Shown here: piece after piece, positions 1 to 13,650 of the stretch
Layout: each line of letters begins with the position of its first letter
Position numbering within the stretch: the stretch's first letter is position 1
Source of the DNA: Cranoglanis bouderius
Lineage: Eukaryota > Chordata > Actinopteri > Siluriformes > Cranoglanididae
Assembly: GCA_023630585.1 (NCBI GenBank)
Contig: CM042552.1
Location: 19,373,069-19,437,068, forward strand
Reading direction: 5' to 3'
Length of the DNA stretch: 64,000 bases
Position numbers and translations under genes: made by a program
The notes under the pieces: generated by a model
Seen by the model: only the letters and a program-made list of their open reading frames with translations
Told to the model about the DNA's origin: nothing
The model's database searches: none

Positions 1-2330
1 AATGAACGTGATCTTTGTTTGTAGGATCATATCTGATTGCTTCTTTGCACCTTCATGGAAGTTAAAATGTCCCGAACACACAACTTTTTTGGTTAGTCCT
101 AATATACACTGACCTCTGTGACAAGGATTAAATGAAGCACATGTTCCCAGTGACATAATATGAAGTCTTTCCAATTCTTCTAAGTTCTTAGCCATGGATA
201 TTTGCTCATCATGCATGACTCATATAACCGCTTGACTTCTGCCCGTCTACTGACTACTCATTGGATCTGTCCTTTGACTCTTGAAACACTGTAGTCTTTT
301 TGTGTTTACTCCTGGCCTGTTGCTTGACTATGAATCTTCAAGTGTAGACCTTCCTTTGTGTTCCTAATAAACCTCTTGCGAATGGAGTCTTGTTCGTTAC
401 ACAGAAATGCCTGTATCATGAATGCATTTAATGAGTTCCAAAAAGTCCTTGTGCTAAAAGAAAAAAAAAACTGCAGCATGGTGTGAAATCTCAACTAGTG
501 CTTCGGCTTGAGTGCTCCAGTAACGTTCTGTTGACCTTTTGGACAATGACAATGGCTTTTATTAAGGAGCTTTAAGGTAATCACGCAGTGAGGTGTCATA
601 AAGAACCACGTCTTACTTTATTCACTCCCTGGTGATGAATCTCAGACTGAAGATGGCCGATACAATATTTACAGCAGTAGTGATTTACCAGGTTAATATA
701 AAAATAAAAAAAATCTCCCATATCGGATATAATATTTGCTCCTGACCTCTAAAACACAGCAAATGTTATGATCCGGATGAAAAACCCAGCGCAGTAAACT
801 GAAACCAGTCTTCATCGCTTTATTTCTTTTATTTTGTGTTATTAATGTGTTGGTCTTAGTGAGGAAATGTTCACATATTGCTCCCGTGCTCCAGCACCTT
901 TATAGAAGTCTGTGATATCCCGAGTGGTATAAATCACGATCACATGGAATTAAAACGGTTCAAGCCTTCAGTTCAACTCCAGCGGCAGTTCTGAATGGTT
1001 GGCAAATGAAACGCTTTTTTAAAAAAGTACGCTTTTAAAAGATTTCTGCAGTGTAAAATATGAATCATGGAGTCGTAAAGGGGGGAATCTGAAATCTGGA
1101 TCGGTATAAACTGGCAATGCACTGTATAAAGTATTTAATTATGGAGAGGGAAAAAAAAGTGAATTATTTTACTAAAAATAAACGAACCATTTCAAAAACC
1201 AATAAACCCCAGATGACACTAATTCCTTCCTCATTCCTTTTTAAGAGTGTTACCCGTCATTGGAACTGCGTCGTCACTGTGATTACCCAGAACCATCTGG
1301 TGCCAGAACATTCCGTGTGTTTATACCACATTCCCCGCAGTTAATTATTGTGATGTTGCAGCTGCTCTTTTCTCTCTGCTGATGCGACATAATGTGTTCT
1401 GAGTATCAATACAGACACCTCAGGCTACCCTGCGTTATAATTCCATCCAGATTTACAATGCGAAAGATCAACAATACGAGCATCCGCAAGCTAATTCCCA
1501 GGAAAGTCCGGTGCGTGGCTGAAATTCCAGCTCCTGTGAAGTAATAAATTGTGCCACAAAAGTGTTCTCGATTCTGATTGGTCTGCAAAAAAGATGGTGA
1601 CGTTTTCTGTAAGGAGACACTTATTTCGCATTTGTAGAAGGAGTCTCCAGTGTCAGAGCTTTTTACTGGGTTATTCGGTGAGTGTTGTGTAGTTTGCTAC
1701 TTTTTTTCGTCGGGCAATGGTGGATCAGTCGGAAAAAAAATATGTAAATGTACCATTAGCAACCATTTAGACCATTTTATTTGAACTAAAGTCTAAAGCA
1801 GTACCAAGGTACTGATTTCTGCTAAACAGCCATAATTGTGTTAATGCCTGCCCTCTCTTCTTCTATCAGAGGACACAGAAGGCTAACGAGGCGGCGTCAT
1901 TAGCCCACCACAGTGATTATCACCTTCTCTCACCGTCCTACCGATCTTTTATTCCGTCTCGTTACTCACATTGTCTGTCCACTTTGTGAATGGACCTGAC
2001 GGAGAAATGCAGGCCTAAGTCCTATGACCTAACATGGAAATTACAGTTGCAGTGTGTCAGGAGTGAAGCTGCTGAGGTCAAAAGGAGAAAGGGTTAAAAC
2101 ATGGACGTGTGTCAGGAACGGGCCTTAATTATATAAAGAAAAGATAACCCTGTTAAAATAATAATAGTATGTTTGTTTAAAAGGGCTACGAGTACAAACC
2201 ATCAAATCTGTTCTGTTCTGTTTTGTGTGTGTAATTTTCAGAAAGAGAAGATCCAGGTTTAGAGGTTTAATCCCTAATGAGCAGAGATGTGACAGTGAAG
2301 GGCAAAATGTCCCTCAAATGACATGAGGAA
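1..2330. other. no gene recognised; contains an MITE-like fragment
   Basis: AT-rich non-coding sequence. Near 1637-1745 there is AAGGAGTCTCCAGTGTCAG, also found near 9037 and 11156, which marks a dispersed element. Short open frames here show no domains. Confidence 0.6.
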
Positions 2331-2930
2331 GAAAACTTGAGATGAAAGAAAGAAAGAATGAGCAAGAACAAAAGGAAGGAAGGAAGGAAAATGCAAAGAA
2401 AGAAAAAGGAAGAAAGAAAGAAGAATAAAGAAGGGAACCCATCATCTTCTAGGTGACACCTGATACATATAGAAAGAAAAAAAGGAAGGAAGAAGGGAAC
2501 CCGTCCTCTTGTAGGTGACGCTGGAAAAAGAAAGAAAGTAAAAGAAAGAAAGGAAGGAACAATGAAAGAAAGAACCAATCCTCTTGTAGGTGACACTGGA
2601 AGCAGAAAGAGAAAGAAAGAAAGAATGAGAAAGAATAAAAGAAGAACAAAAGGAAGGAAGGAAAAAGAGGAAGAAAGAAGAATAAAGAAGGGAACCCATC
2701 CTCTTGTAGGTGACACTGGAAACAGGAAGAAAGAAAGGAAGGAAGGAAAAAGGAAAGAAAGAACCAACACTCTTGTAGGTGACAATGGAAAGAGAAAGGA
2801 AGGAGGAAGGAAAAAGCAATGAAAGAAGGGAACCCATCCTCTCGTGGGTGACACTGGAAACAGAAAGGAAGAAAGAACAAAAGGAAGGAAGAATGAAAAA
2901 GGAAAGAATAGATAGGGTAAAGGGGTGAGT
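2331..2930. repeat. purine-rich array with six copies of a captured repeat core
   Basis: (GAAA)n/(GGAA)n tract interrupted by six copies of a core of the form AACCCATCCTCTTGTAGGTG (near 2436, 2495, 2574, 2691, 2762, 2829), spaced 60-120 bp. The same core occurs once at 22421-22455 inside a dispersed teleost repeat (AAGGGAACCCATCCTGTTCT). Confidence 0.85.
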
Positions 2931-3014
2931 GAGTGAGATGAGTGATATGTCAGACTGAGATGCTGTGGCCTCTGATTTCCTCAAATCAGAAAGAAGGAAT
3001 GAGGTAATTGGCAG

Positions 3015-3045
<31 letters not shown>

Positions 3046-3250
3046 AAAATTAAAAAGAAAGAAAATGAGAGAAAACAAAAAATTAGAGAGGTAAGTGGCA
3101 GAGAAAGAAAGAGAAAATGAACGAAAAGAAAAAAGAAAAAAGACAAAATGAGAGAATGAAAGAGAACAAAAAAATGAAAGGATAGAGGTAAGTGGCAGAG
3201 AAAGAAAGAGAAAATGAGAGAAAGAAAGAAAGAAAGAACAAAAAGAAAGA
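3015..3250. repeat. (GAAA)n polypurine microsatellite, interrupted
   Basis: AAAG runs and a repeated phrase GAGGTAAGTGGCAGAGAAAG (near 3087 and 3183) form an imperfect unit of about 96 bp. Long Phe/Ser/Leu open frames on the minus strand are by-products of the repeat. Confidence 0.9.
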
Positions 3251-3446
3251 ACTTCCCCAGGTTTGTTCCCGAGTAGATGCCTTAAATGGTCTGATTTCCT
3301 GTGTGTTAACATTATTACATGTCTATTACACATTTATGACACATTTATTACACAGTTATTACTGCTATATTAACACATTGTTCCTAAATGAAAGGCAGTA
3401 AAGAGAAATGAGATTCTTACATGTAGTCTAATACAGTAGACTTGCA

Positions 3447-3500
3447 CACACACACACACACACACACACTTACCGGCCACTTTATTAGGAACACTGGAAA
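3447..3500. repeat. (CA)n plus end of a dispersed vertebrate repeat
   Basis: (CA)12 followed by CCGGCCACTTTATTAGGAAC, the terminal phrase of a widespread fish repeat family. Confidence 0.75.
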
Positions 3501-4849
3501 GAATTTCTGCTTGTGCCTTTTGGGACAAGAAGTGTATATGGCTGAATGTGGATCAATAATTAACGTTGAGCTCCATTTCACACTCAGCAACAGTTTCATT
3601 TCTGCCCTAATTATTTTGGTTTGCCTGACTGCCCATGTGTTCAGTTCTGCGCTAGCTGTAAATTCCCTGAAGAACCCTTCTAATTAAACAAATGACAGAG
3701 TCACCACAGCAGCTGGAGGAAGATGTTGATAATTACGTTTCCTGAACATCTTAATCCTAAATGGCCTGAAGGTTAAGAGCGCCCTCTTCTCCTTGAATTC
3801 TGTCCCAGATCTCAGGATGTGGATGCAGATCGAGAACTCGGTGCTGGTTCCAGCTTGAAAAGACTGGAGCTTTATTGGGCAAGAAAGCGTACTGGCATTT
3901 ATCGCACAGAACATTTGAAAAGAAGGGAAGGGAAATAGTTACATTTTTACTAAACAATAACTCAATATCAACCTTGAGAGGTGCCAATATTTACGGTTTA
4001 ACTAGCATTGGTTTTGATTTGATTGATCGTTGCTTTTTGACTCTGCTATGGCGATGTGGGAGACATCTGAAGGGGAAAGAACACGAGACATTAAAATTTG
4101 TGAATCACGTACTTGTGAGCCAATAGAAAACAAGTGGGCGGGGCTGTAATATCTCTTGGTCATACAACATGGAGGAGAAGCTTATTATTAGGTTTTACTA
4201 ACGTTTTTTGTTTTCAGGTTTCTGTTTGTTTCTGTTCATCCATCATAGTCGCCCTTATGATTTATTTTTAAATTTCTGTTTTATTTTCTGTCTTCGGCAA
4301 TAATATCAAGCAGGATATGTGATGAATCATCACTGAAACATAAAGCCCTGGACATGATGGTCCATCAGCTAAGACATGCACCATTACCTTCTCCGTTCTG
4401 TTGGATATTTGATGTTCTGTAAAACAGGAGAAAATGGCCAGTATTCCTGCAGACCTGCTGCGACGTAATCACTTCGTTTTATCTACACGTACAGCAGCGC
4501 CGGCCACATTGTGAGTGAAAGTTACGACGTTATACTCATCTTTATATCCATCTCAAGCTTCCTAACAGAAACTCACGAGCGCGGCTCATCATCTCTCTTT
4601 CTCCGTCTATCGCCGACATACCCTTATTCTCTGAGCTGCCGTTTCTGAACGGCACCGCCTTCATTACAGGTCAGACGCTGTACAGACGCTAATGCAGCAG
4701 TGTAGCAAACACCAAAGCAGCTCAATACACTCCCATCATTACAATCAGAAGCTTTTCACATGAGATTATGTGAGTAATATGTGCATATAAAGGTGCATCT
4801 CATCATTGCACGTGTGAACTCAGGTTGAAACATCAATACTCGTGTGAGA
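3501..4849. other. no gene recognised
   Basis: Non-coding sequence with only short open frames. No repeats recognised. Confidence 0.5.
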
Positions 4850-5520
4850 AAATAATGTGTGAAAAACAAATAAATCGACTGTAAGAAAAATCAAGTGAAA
4901 TTATTAAGCCGTGGGGGGAAAATCGCATGTGAAAAGAAATGAATCAGGCAGAAGAATCACGTGAAAATGGATGAATCATAAAAATAATCACATTTTAAAA
5001 TAAATGAATCATGCAGAAGAATCATGTGAAAATAAATGAATCATAAAAATTATCACATTTGGAAATAAATGAATTGTGTGAAAATAAATGATTCATGCAG
5101 AAGAATCACATGGGAAAATAAATGAATCATACAGAAGAATCACATGGGATAATAAATGAATTGTGTGAAAATAAATGATTCATGCAGAAGAATCACATGG
5201 GAAAATAAATGAATCATACAGAAGAATCACATGGGATAATAAATGATTCATGCAGAAGAATCACATGAGATAATAAATGAATCATACAGAAGAATCACAT
5301 GGGATAATAAATGAATTGTGTGAAAATAAATGATTCATGCAGAAGAATCACATGGGAAAATAAATGATTCATGCAGAAGAATCACATGGGATAATAAATG
5401 AATTGTGTGAAAATAAATGATTCATGCAGAAGAATCACCTGTGAAAATGAATCGTTAAAAAAATTAATGAATCATAAAAATAATCACATGACAACAAATG
5501 AATCATATGTAAAATAAATT
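4850..5520 (+). repeat. AT-rich minisatellite, ATGAATCA/GAAGAATCACATG type
   Basis: Variable units built from AAATAAATGAATCAT, GCAGAAGAATCACATGGG and GAATTGTGTGAAAATAAATG, most regular at 5020-5440. The reverse-complement pattern fills 6540-7240. Confidence 0.9.
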
Positions 5521-6539
5521 ATTAATAATAATAATAGTAATAATAATAAATTAAAGAATAAATAAATAATAATAAATTTAAAAATTACATAAAATTAAAT
5601 AAACAGAAATGTTTTGAGGCATGCTACATTTACAGCAATTTTCAATAAAACTATTAAAAGTCTAATGAAGAAAACATTGAACTGTAAAAGAATCCAGTGC
5701 AGATGTAAAAAAAAAAAAAAAAAAAAAAAAGGTATTGGCACTGCTTTGGTAAACAACAGGAATAAATTGGAGTAAATTGATTTAAATTTCCCATTTGTTT
5801 TTTTATTTTCTTTTATCTGTATGTTTGTAAATCAGAGAAGAACAAATCCAGTCATCAAAAGAAATTACTATACTATATATTTGTGGAAACTACAGAACTG
5901 ACATACACTCAATGAACCACTCTGTGCAACCATGCTGAGCAGAAAAGCATCTCAGAATAACACAACACGTCAAACCTCGAGCCGGAGAAGCTACAGCAGC
6001 AGAAGGCCTCATTGGGTTCCATCGGCTTTATTCCTTGCTTGTAGCATTTAGCGTAAAAAATGAACTTCAATCAAAGCAGTATCTGTCCTTGAAGGCAGAT
6101 AGGACCCTTTCCAGCTCCACTAGCTTCCTGTCTCAGCTGTCCTTCTCTCCAGTTGTTACAAATCACTGCTTCTTTCATAGAAGTACTTACAGAGTCGAGC
6201 ACATTGTGTTTGAGAGTTAAGTCCTTTCCAGCGGCCCGGACAAATGCGTGTATTGATCAATCTGGTGGACAAACGGAGACACCGAGATCATCCGTCATCT
6301 CACTGCTCCTGCAACTGATGATCCATGAGGATGTCCGAGACACAGATCACTAAGCTTGGAGGACACTAATGTCACTTTTTGCATCATTCTGTCTACGTGG
6401 AAATGACCGAGAGTGTGTGAGAGTTTCAGTATCAGGAAGAAGGAACTTCATGAACTTGTGGTATTTTTTAGGGAATGTCCTGTTACACGTGGAATAAAGT
6501 CTGAAGAAAAAAACACCAGGGAACAGCAGCGATTCATAA
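5521..6539. other. spacer between two inverted minisatellite arms; no gene
   Basis: Contains (TAA)n-like sequence and an A-run at about 5709-5731. The rest is unremarkable, with two short plus-strand open frames without known domains. Confidence 0.5.
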
Positions 6540-7240
6540 ATTTACATGTGTGGTGTTTCAAGATTTTCACATATGATTCATTTATTTTCATGTTGGATTT
6601 TTACACGATTCAGTTGTTTTTCTTTTATGAGTCACTCATTTTCAAATGTGATTCTTTCACAAGATTCAATTATCATTATATCAGGTTATTTCCTGATTCA
6701 CTTAGTTTCATAGGAAATTTTTACACGACTCAATTCACCATCACATAATTTTTCACGATTCATTATTTTATTTTCACATGTAATTTTTAGACACGATTCA
6801 CTATTCTCATATGATTTTTTTTTTTCCACATGATTCATTTGTGTTCACACGTGATTCTTTCAAATTATTCATTTATTTTCACATGCGACTCTTTTTAAAG
6901 ATCCATTTATTTTTACGGGATTCTTTCAAAAGATTCATTTATTTTCATGTGATTCTTTCAAATGATTTATTTATTTCCACATGTGATTCTTTCAAATGAT
7001 TCATTTACTGTATTTTCATATATGAGGTTTACACACAATTCATTAATTTTCATGTGATTTGTTTAGGCGATTAATTTTATTTCCACATGTGAGTCTTTCA
7101 AATGATTCATTTATTATCACATGCAATTTTTTTTTTACATACATTATGATTCACTTGTTTTCATATATGATGTTTACATGTTTACACATGATTCATTCAT
7201 TTCCATATGTGATCCTATATCTTCACACGTGCAACTTCAG
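6540..7240 (-). repeat. diverged minisatellite, inverted relative to the 4850-5520 array
   Basis: Units such as ATGATTCATTTATTTTCACA and GTGATTCTTTCAAATGATTC repeat irregularly. They are the reverse complement of the left array's AAAATAAATGAATCAT and GAATCACATG units. Confidence 0.85.
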
Positions 7241-10200
7241 GGTAATGCATGGTGAAATAAACGTGAAATGTATGTGATTTTTCCGTGAAGTTACACACAG
7301 CACATGCTAATGTAATAAGGTAATACAAAAATGCATGATACTTGTTTTAAATTGAAATCTTTTATAGAACCAAGTAAGTTCATTAGGGAAAAAAAATCGT
7401 AGTCAAGTACAAACAGAAATTGACTTGGGTCGATTACCAAGTCAATTATTTCTCTCTTTCTCTAGCGAGCCAATACACTTACAGTGGAGGATAGAGTGCA
7501 ACTGCGAGTGCGTTTCTCCTGGAGTTTGGACAGATGATCAATAGACACACTGATTACAATAATCCTGAGGGATTCCTGGGACACCATGATGCCTGGGTCA
7601 TCTAAAGAAAGAATCAGAAGTCCATAAAGCGTTTAGCCCATTGATACCCTGGTTTCTTTCTTTATTAGGCAATGGTAAAATCAATGTTATGGAATCGATC
7701 AGAGTTAAATGGAAACCAGGTAATGGTAATGGACTAGTAATTCTACTGTGGCTGAATATTGTTTTAATTGCAAAATGCCATGTGGTTGGTTGTTAGTGAC
7801 AAATAAACATCATTTGATGTTGAGAAGCTGCTTCATGACAGTCTATAGATGTTGTTTTTTTGTTTTGTTTTTTTATAGCAGTTGCAGCTTATCCATAGGG
7901 ACAGGTGATGCAGATCCCCACCGTTTATATCGAAATACTAATTACCTCTTTTGAGTATCAACATTTTTAGAAATGTTTGTATTTGACAAATATGCTACAA
8001 ATCATTTAGCTCCAAAGAGCTATTATTGCACCTAGTGGTCATAAATGGGAACTGCAACAAGCACCCATAGAGGCCCATTGGGTCAGGACAGTTAATGACA
8101 GGGTTGCACATTTCGGGGTTTTTTTTGTTTTTTTTTACACCAATTGGGCTACTTCGCAGATGCTAAGATCTTGTTTCGTAGTAAATAAACCGAAATAAAT
8201 AATACTGCAAACAACGGCAAAGTGTAAGTGCACACAGCGTGTCTATGATGTACAGAACCATTTCTATTTGGCAGTGAGATTATTAAAGAGGGATTTTTAA
8301 ATGGAATTACTGTACATGTAATGTCCGTATTTCAGAAATGCGTGCACACCATGGTGACTTATTTTCTTTCATTTCTTGTGTAGTTGGGCTGGAAATTTTG
8401 CTGAAACCTGGCAACCCTGGTTAATGATATTAGCTTTTCTGTGTGTGCCTCGCCTGCAGTATCAAACACACTTGAAGAAAGGTACGTCTGCTAGACTGTA
8501 CACCGAATTAATGTATGCCGTCGACTCTCAGGCATAATAGGCAGCTATTACGGGGTTACTTAAAAGCTTCACTAGATTGCCGCCTAAAGCAAAGTCAATT
8601 GTGATAGCCTTTTGACTCTTGTTATATATGTTGTTCTGTCCCACTAAGATCTACAGTAACAAGCTATTGCTGCTGATTTTTACTCTGGGACTATTTGGTT
8701 ACCAAAGCAAGCATTCTGGGGGGGAAAAAAACAAAAACTATATAGGCATCTAATTGGCAATGAGTTTTGCATAAAACGTCTTCAGACATATTTTACATTA
8801 AGCAAAGTCACCAAATCCTTCCAGAACTGTTATGTTCTTATATTTGGGTGCTTGCTTATATTTAGTACCATTGAATACAACATTGCTGTCAAATTCTGTA
8901 ATGATTCTGATTGGCCACGATGTGTGGATTAGTTTTCTATAACACCGGACCATATACACCAAATAAACAGATCCAAAAACAAAACTTTTTTTTTTTTTTT
9001 CCTTCGGTTAGGAAACTTTTTTTTTAACGCTTAAGGAAGGAGTCTCCAGTGTCAGTGCATTTTGTAGCAGTCAAACATGTAAGTTTGCGCATTTTTGTCG
9101 GTTCTTGAAACATGACATTTTTTATTTCTTTTTTCTTTTTTGACTTATTTATTTTAAGATGGAACAGCTGTTTATAGCTGCTTTAACATAATGTGTTGTA
9201 CTCGTATATTTCCACAACATTAACTATAATTATAAACAGAGTTATAAACAAAGTGTGGTGACATTCTTTTATTTAAAATAAAAAAGGAAGAAAGAAGAAG
9301 TGTTCGATGATCAAATAAGTCATGATACAAACTTTATTATTATATCTTCATTAGCTAAATTAATTTGTTATTTTAATGCTGATATATCTGGTTTGTTGTT
9401 GTTTTTTTTGTTTTGTTTTACTACAGGTACTTACCATGGTATGGTCACTTATAAAAAAAAAAAAAAATCTGAAGTTACCGAATTGTCTGGGCAAACTTTT
9501 AAAATGTTTTAAAACTGTCACACTGCAATACAATGATCACAATACAATCTATAAACGTTGGTGTTCTTTGGACATATTGTTTTCTCCTTCAGGAAAAGCT
9601 AATTCACAAAGCACATCCACAGACATGTCCTGCACCAGTGTCCTGGCCTGGAAGAACAAAATAAAGCTCGCTCCCCACAGACACGGTCTCTCAGAACGTG
9701 CTAGAATGCAGACCGAGTGTGACCTCACTCAGCAGGAGGCTGTAACATCATGAGCGAACTCAAAGAGAAAGTGAGAAGAACACTGGGAGAACACAGCGGG
9801 ACGACCTCATGGTCAATTTGAGAACCTCATTCCCAAACCGATAAAAAAATAAATAAATAAATAAATAAATAAATAAAAATCAATCATGGCCTGCTGAGAT
9901 ACGCAAGAAGTATGAGGCCATGCTGGGAAAGCTCCTTCAGCAAGTTAAACAACAAGATAAAAAGCTGCGATGGAGGGATGGAGGTGCTGAGAAGACGTTT
10001 CATTAACACGAACAGACATCGGGAAAAGATCATATTGATCTTCTTATGGCTCGGAAATTCTTACGGAGGGAATCCTCTTCTACCACAGCGATTTTTTTTT
10101 TTATTATTATTAATTAAAGAATGGCATGTTGTAATCTTTTCCCTCCACAAAACAAGTTCCCGTTATCACCTGCATACAGTCTTTCACTCAGCAGACATGT

Positions 10201-12330
10201 TTGTTTTTTTTTAAAGTTAATAAGACCAAAAACAACAATCCCAGCATTTTAGTCACATGATTTTTCTATTGAGGTTGTCATATTCGAGAACGGCTTCACT
10301 TCATAATGAAAACGTACTGTAACTGTTGTATAAATGTGGCTAAAGTTCAATTTTATTAACATAATTCAAATTATAAAGAAGCTTTGAGGTGAAATGAATG
10401 ACCAAATCAAAAGAAAAACAGCACAATAACAACAACAACAAATAATGTGCAGTTAAGAATCAATCCTTGGAACTGGTTCATTTGTGTAAATTCTGTTATT
10501 ACTGTGTCTTGTGGACTATGTGCAATAATTCATTCGGGGCGGTACTAAATAACTAATAAACAGAATGCATTTCTGTTAAGATCCCTCTTATTTCTTTTTA
10601 AATTTTTAGCATTTTACATATTAACTGTATGATTTGGATCCTGTTTAAAAGAGGCCGAAGCAGCAGATTGTAAGCAAACCTTTATTTTCACAGTGTAATT
10701 AACTGATGTCCAGCAGGCAGAGTTAATGTTAATTATTTACATCAATGAACTAAATCGGAAATGAAGGCCTGGTGAGTATAGAGCGAGACATTTCTTATTC
10801 AGTGCTTAATCATTTAACCCTTTCTGCTGAGACACAAACTAGAAAATATAAAAGACGAAAGAGAATTCTCACAAGAAAATGCAAATAAGTAAAAATAAAT
10901 AAATAAATAAATAAAACAGTTACTGACACTGAAAATGTGCAGCTGTAATCAGGAATCAAGTAATTATATTCCAATGGAGATCTATAGGAATATACATCAG
11001 ATGGGTAACAGCTGATTCAAGCACATTGTGTATTTGGGACTAAAGCATTATATCTGTAAATTAATCAATGAAATATAATAAGATTTTTTTTTAAATAATT
11101 TAAAAATATATATATAATCATTTGATACAGTGATGTTTATTTAGCATTGATGGAATGAGTCTCCAGTGTCAGGTTTTTTTTTTGTCTTATTGACTATTAT
11201 TAAAGAGAGGCTGGTAAGGGAACGGCCGTTTATAGCTACTATAACGGTGGAGACTACAGGAACTAGCTTGTTTTGCAGACGTTACATGACAATAAATGTA
11301 ACATTCATTCTATAATAAATAAAAATACTTTATGTAACAGTAAGCCAGCTTCATCATAACACGGATTATTTTCCTATTAAAACACAACATGGAGGGTTTT
11401 ATTCCTTACAAAACAGCCTTATTGTGTCCCAGACTCCAACATGTTCGATTCAAATGAAATTGTTTACAAATATTTGCATATAGTGCACATTCAGTTAATA
11501 TCGAAAATGTCACTGGAAGCTGATAAACCCATCCTGCAGTTTTCACACAGGAACTCACGTACTCTAGAGATGAGCGTGATAAAAAGCAGACCGAAATCTG
11601 CTCGAGTCAATTAGCATAGCAGCTGGCCTTTTGCATTTTTAGGCACATTGCTGAGGATGGTGTCTGAGTTAGCAGATAGCATTAGCGCCCCATCACTCAT
11701 TCTGACTCATTCACTGGAGCTTCCCTGTGTGCCTTATTACAACAATGTCTGTTCTCTGGCTGAGGAAATAAAGCTCGATGCAGAGGGGCTCATTAGAGAG
11801 ACGTAAAAATAAATAAATAATACGTTGGGAACATGCAACATGAGAGAGGGCAAGCAAATCATTATTCAGTTGTGTCAAAATCACAAGGGTGCGAGTCACA
11901 GCCTGCTTCAGTGCCCTGGAGGAAAGGCAAAACTCATTTACACATATGTTGCTAATTATTTGTCCTTTGCCTTTTTTTCATGTTGTTTTAAGCTCTATAA
12001 ATTCGCAGGGCTCCGGACGACCTGATGACCTCGTGTTCCTTCATTTTTAACGTGCTCCTCCTGAGCATTATTTACGCCTGAGGTTAAAATAGTCTCAGAA
12101 ATGTTATCATTTTGACTATAAAATGTTATCTTTCAATGCTGGACCCTGTAAGGTCTGCTTCTGTAATCGTAAACATTGTCCTGTGCTCGTCTCAAGGACT
12201 CTTATTCACAGTCTGATCGTACTAAAGAGCGCATTTAGTCCTGTTTGCCAGCTTATCATCCTGATAACATTATCCACACGGTGAAACATGGTGGTGGTAG
12301 CTTGTTATGACTTCTGTCTAATGGCCTATA
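7241..12330. other. gene-free AT-rich stretch with MITE copies
   Basis: No exon or known domain seen. Two related dispersed repeats: 9030-9200 (GGAGTCTCCAGTGTCAG, then AGCTGTTTATAGCTGCTTTA) and 11150-11250 (GAGTCTCCAGTGTCAG, then CCGTTTATAGCTACTATAAC). Poly-T and (AAAT)n tracts occur at 8985-9000, 9840-9880 and 10895-10915. Confidence 0.6.
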
Positions 12331-12435
12331 TATATATATATATATATACAGGTTAATTATAAATGAACTAACAAAATAACCTTCGTTACATAGAGTTTGA
12401 ATAGAGATGGTACGTTGGAAAGTTTAAATTGTGAG

Positions 12436-12436
<1 letters not shown>

Positions 12437-12507
<71 letters not shown>
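12437..12507. repeat. (TA)n microsatellite
   Basis: About 35 pure TA units. A shorter (TA)n lies at 12330-12349. Confidence 0.98.
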
Positions 12508-12512
<5 letters not shown>

Positions 12513-13650
12513 GTTAATGCAGTCAATTCCAGCAGGAAATTGGAAAGTTCAGGGGCTTATGTATCTAAACCCTACTTCCCAGGTCTTCATTTCTTTAGAA
12601 GGTTCTTCAGTTTGGTTAAGACACAGTACGATTGAATATGATGTGTCTTTGTGGATTCACTCACCACTGTCTAATGAAACATAAGCAAAGAGATGTGAAA
12701 GTTCTATAAAAAAGGAAAATGTCAGTTCACTACGAGAGTAAAGACGCGCCGGTCTCGCCGGGTTTGAACAGAACGAATTATCAAGAGGTGTGGTTAGACT
12801 TGCTACTGTGATATTTCATCAAATCAAATCCTGTCGTTCTCTTTTCTCAGCTTCAAAATGACTTGCTTTTCTCCCATAGACAGTTCTCTGGTTTTAAATG
12901 TTGGTTTATCCTTTTTAACAACACATGCAGACTTCACACGCAAAAACCAGGGTTCAAATAAAGGTTAGACATTCAGAGCTATTAATTGTTTAGACAATCA
13001 ATCTAACAGGACACACCCGGGCAACAAGAAACCCCTGTCAGTCACACGTTCCACTACTTTTGATCACTTGAAAAATGGGTGGGTTTAACAAAAAGGAAAT
13101 CAGGAAATGTTGCTTGTTGTGTGTGACAAATCTCACACAGCTCTTGAAACATTTAGCTTTTTTTTAATATTATATTTTATTTTTTATGTAATTGAATTCC
13201 ATTTGTTGTTGTTCCTCCATGTTCCATTATAGCACCTCTGAATGAGGATTTACACCAAACCAGACTGCCGGCGTGACCAGGACCTCCACCAGCAGGGATG
13301 TGTCACCTCGCTGGACGTCTTGGGTTATGGTCAGTCACTGAGGCTGATGTGATTCGCTCTCCCAGGCGAATCTTGATAGATAGAAGTTATTAAGTCGGTG
13401 TCTGAACCTGTTTATGATGAAGAGCCAGTGCCTGTCTTTTATACTCAAGCCATCAATTCGCAGACGAGAGGTGACCCGACACTGTCAAAGATCACAGAGC
13501 TGGCTAACGAAAGCCGTGTCCCGAGCGAACCGGAAAACAAAACGTTATTTTACCAGCGAGCCGCTTTCTAAATTTCCATACAGCCAAGCCAATAACTCAA
13601 TAACAGTTAATCATTAAAACGGCTCTCTAATCAGCCAATCATGATGAAAT
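12508..13650. other. no gene recognised
   Basis: Non-coding. The plus open frame at 13414-13617 has no known domain or splice context. Confidence 0.5.

Noticed and set aside
2267..3146. Minus-strand open frames of 195 and 234 codons with repeated SPTRG- and SVTYKR-type phrases
   Set aside because: Both come from the GGAA array and its six embedded repeat cores; overlapping frames are open together.
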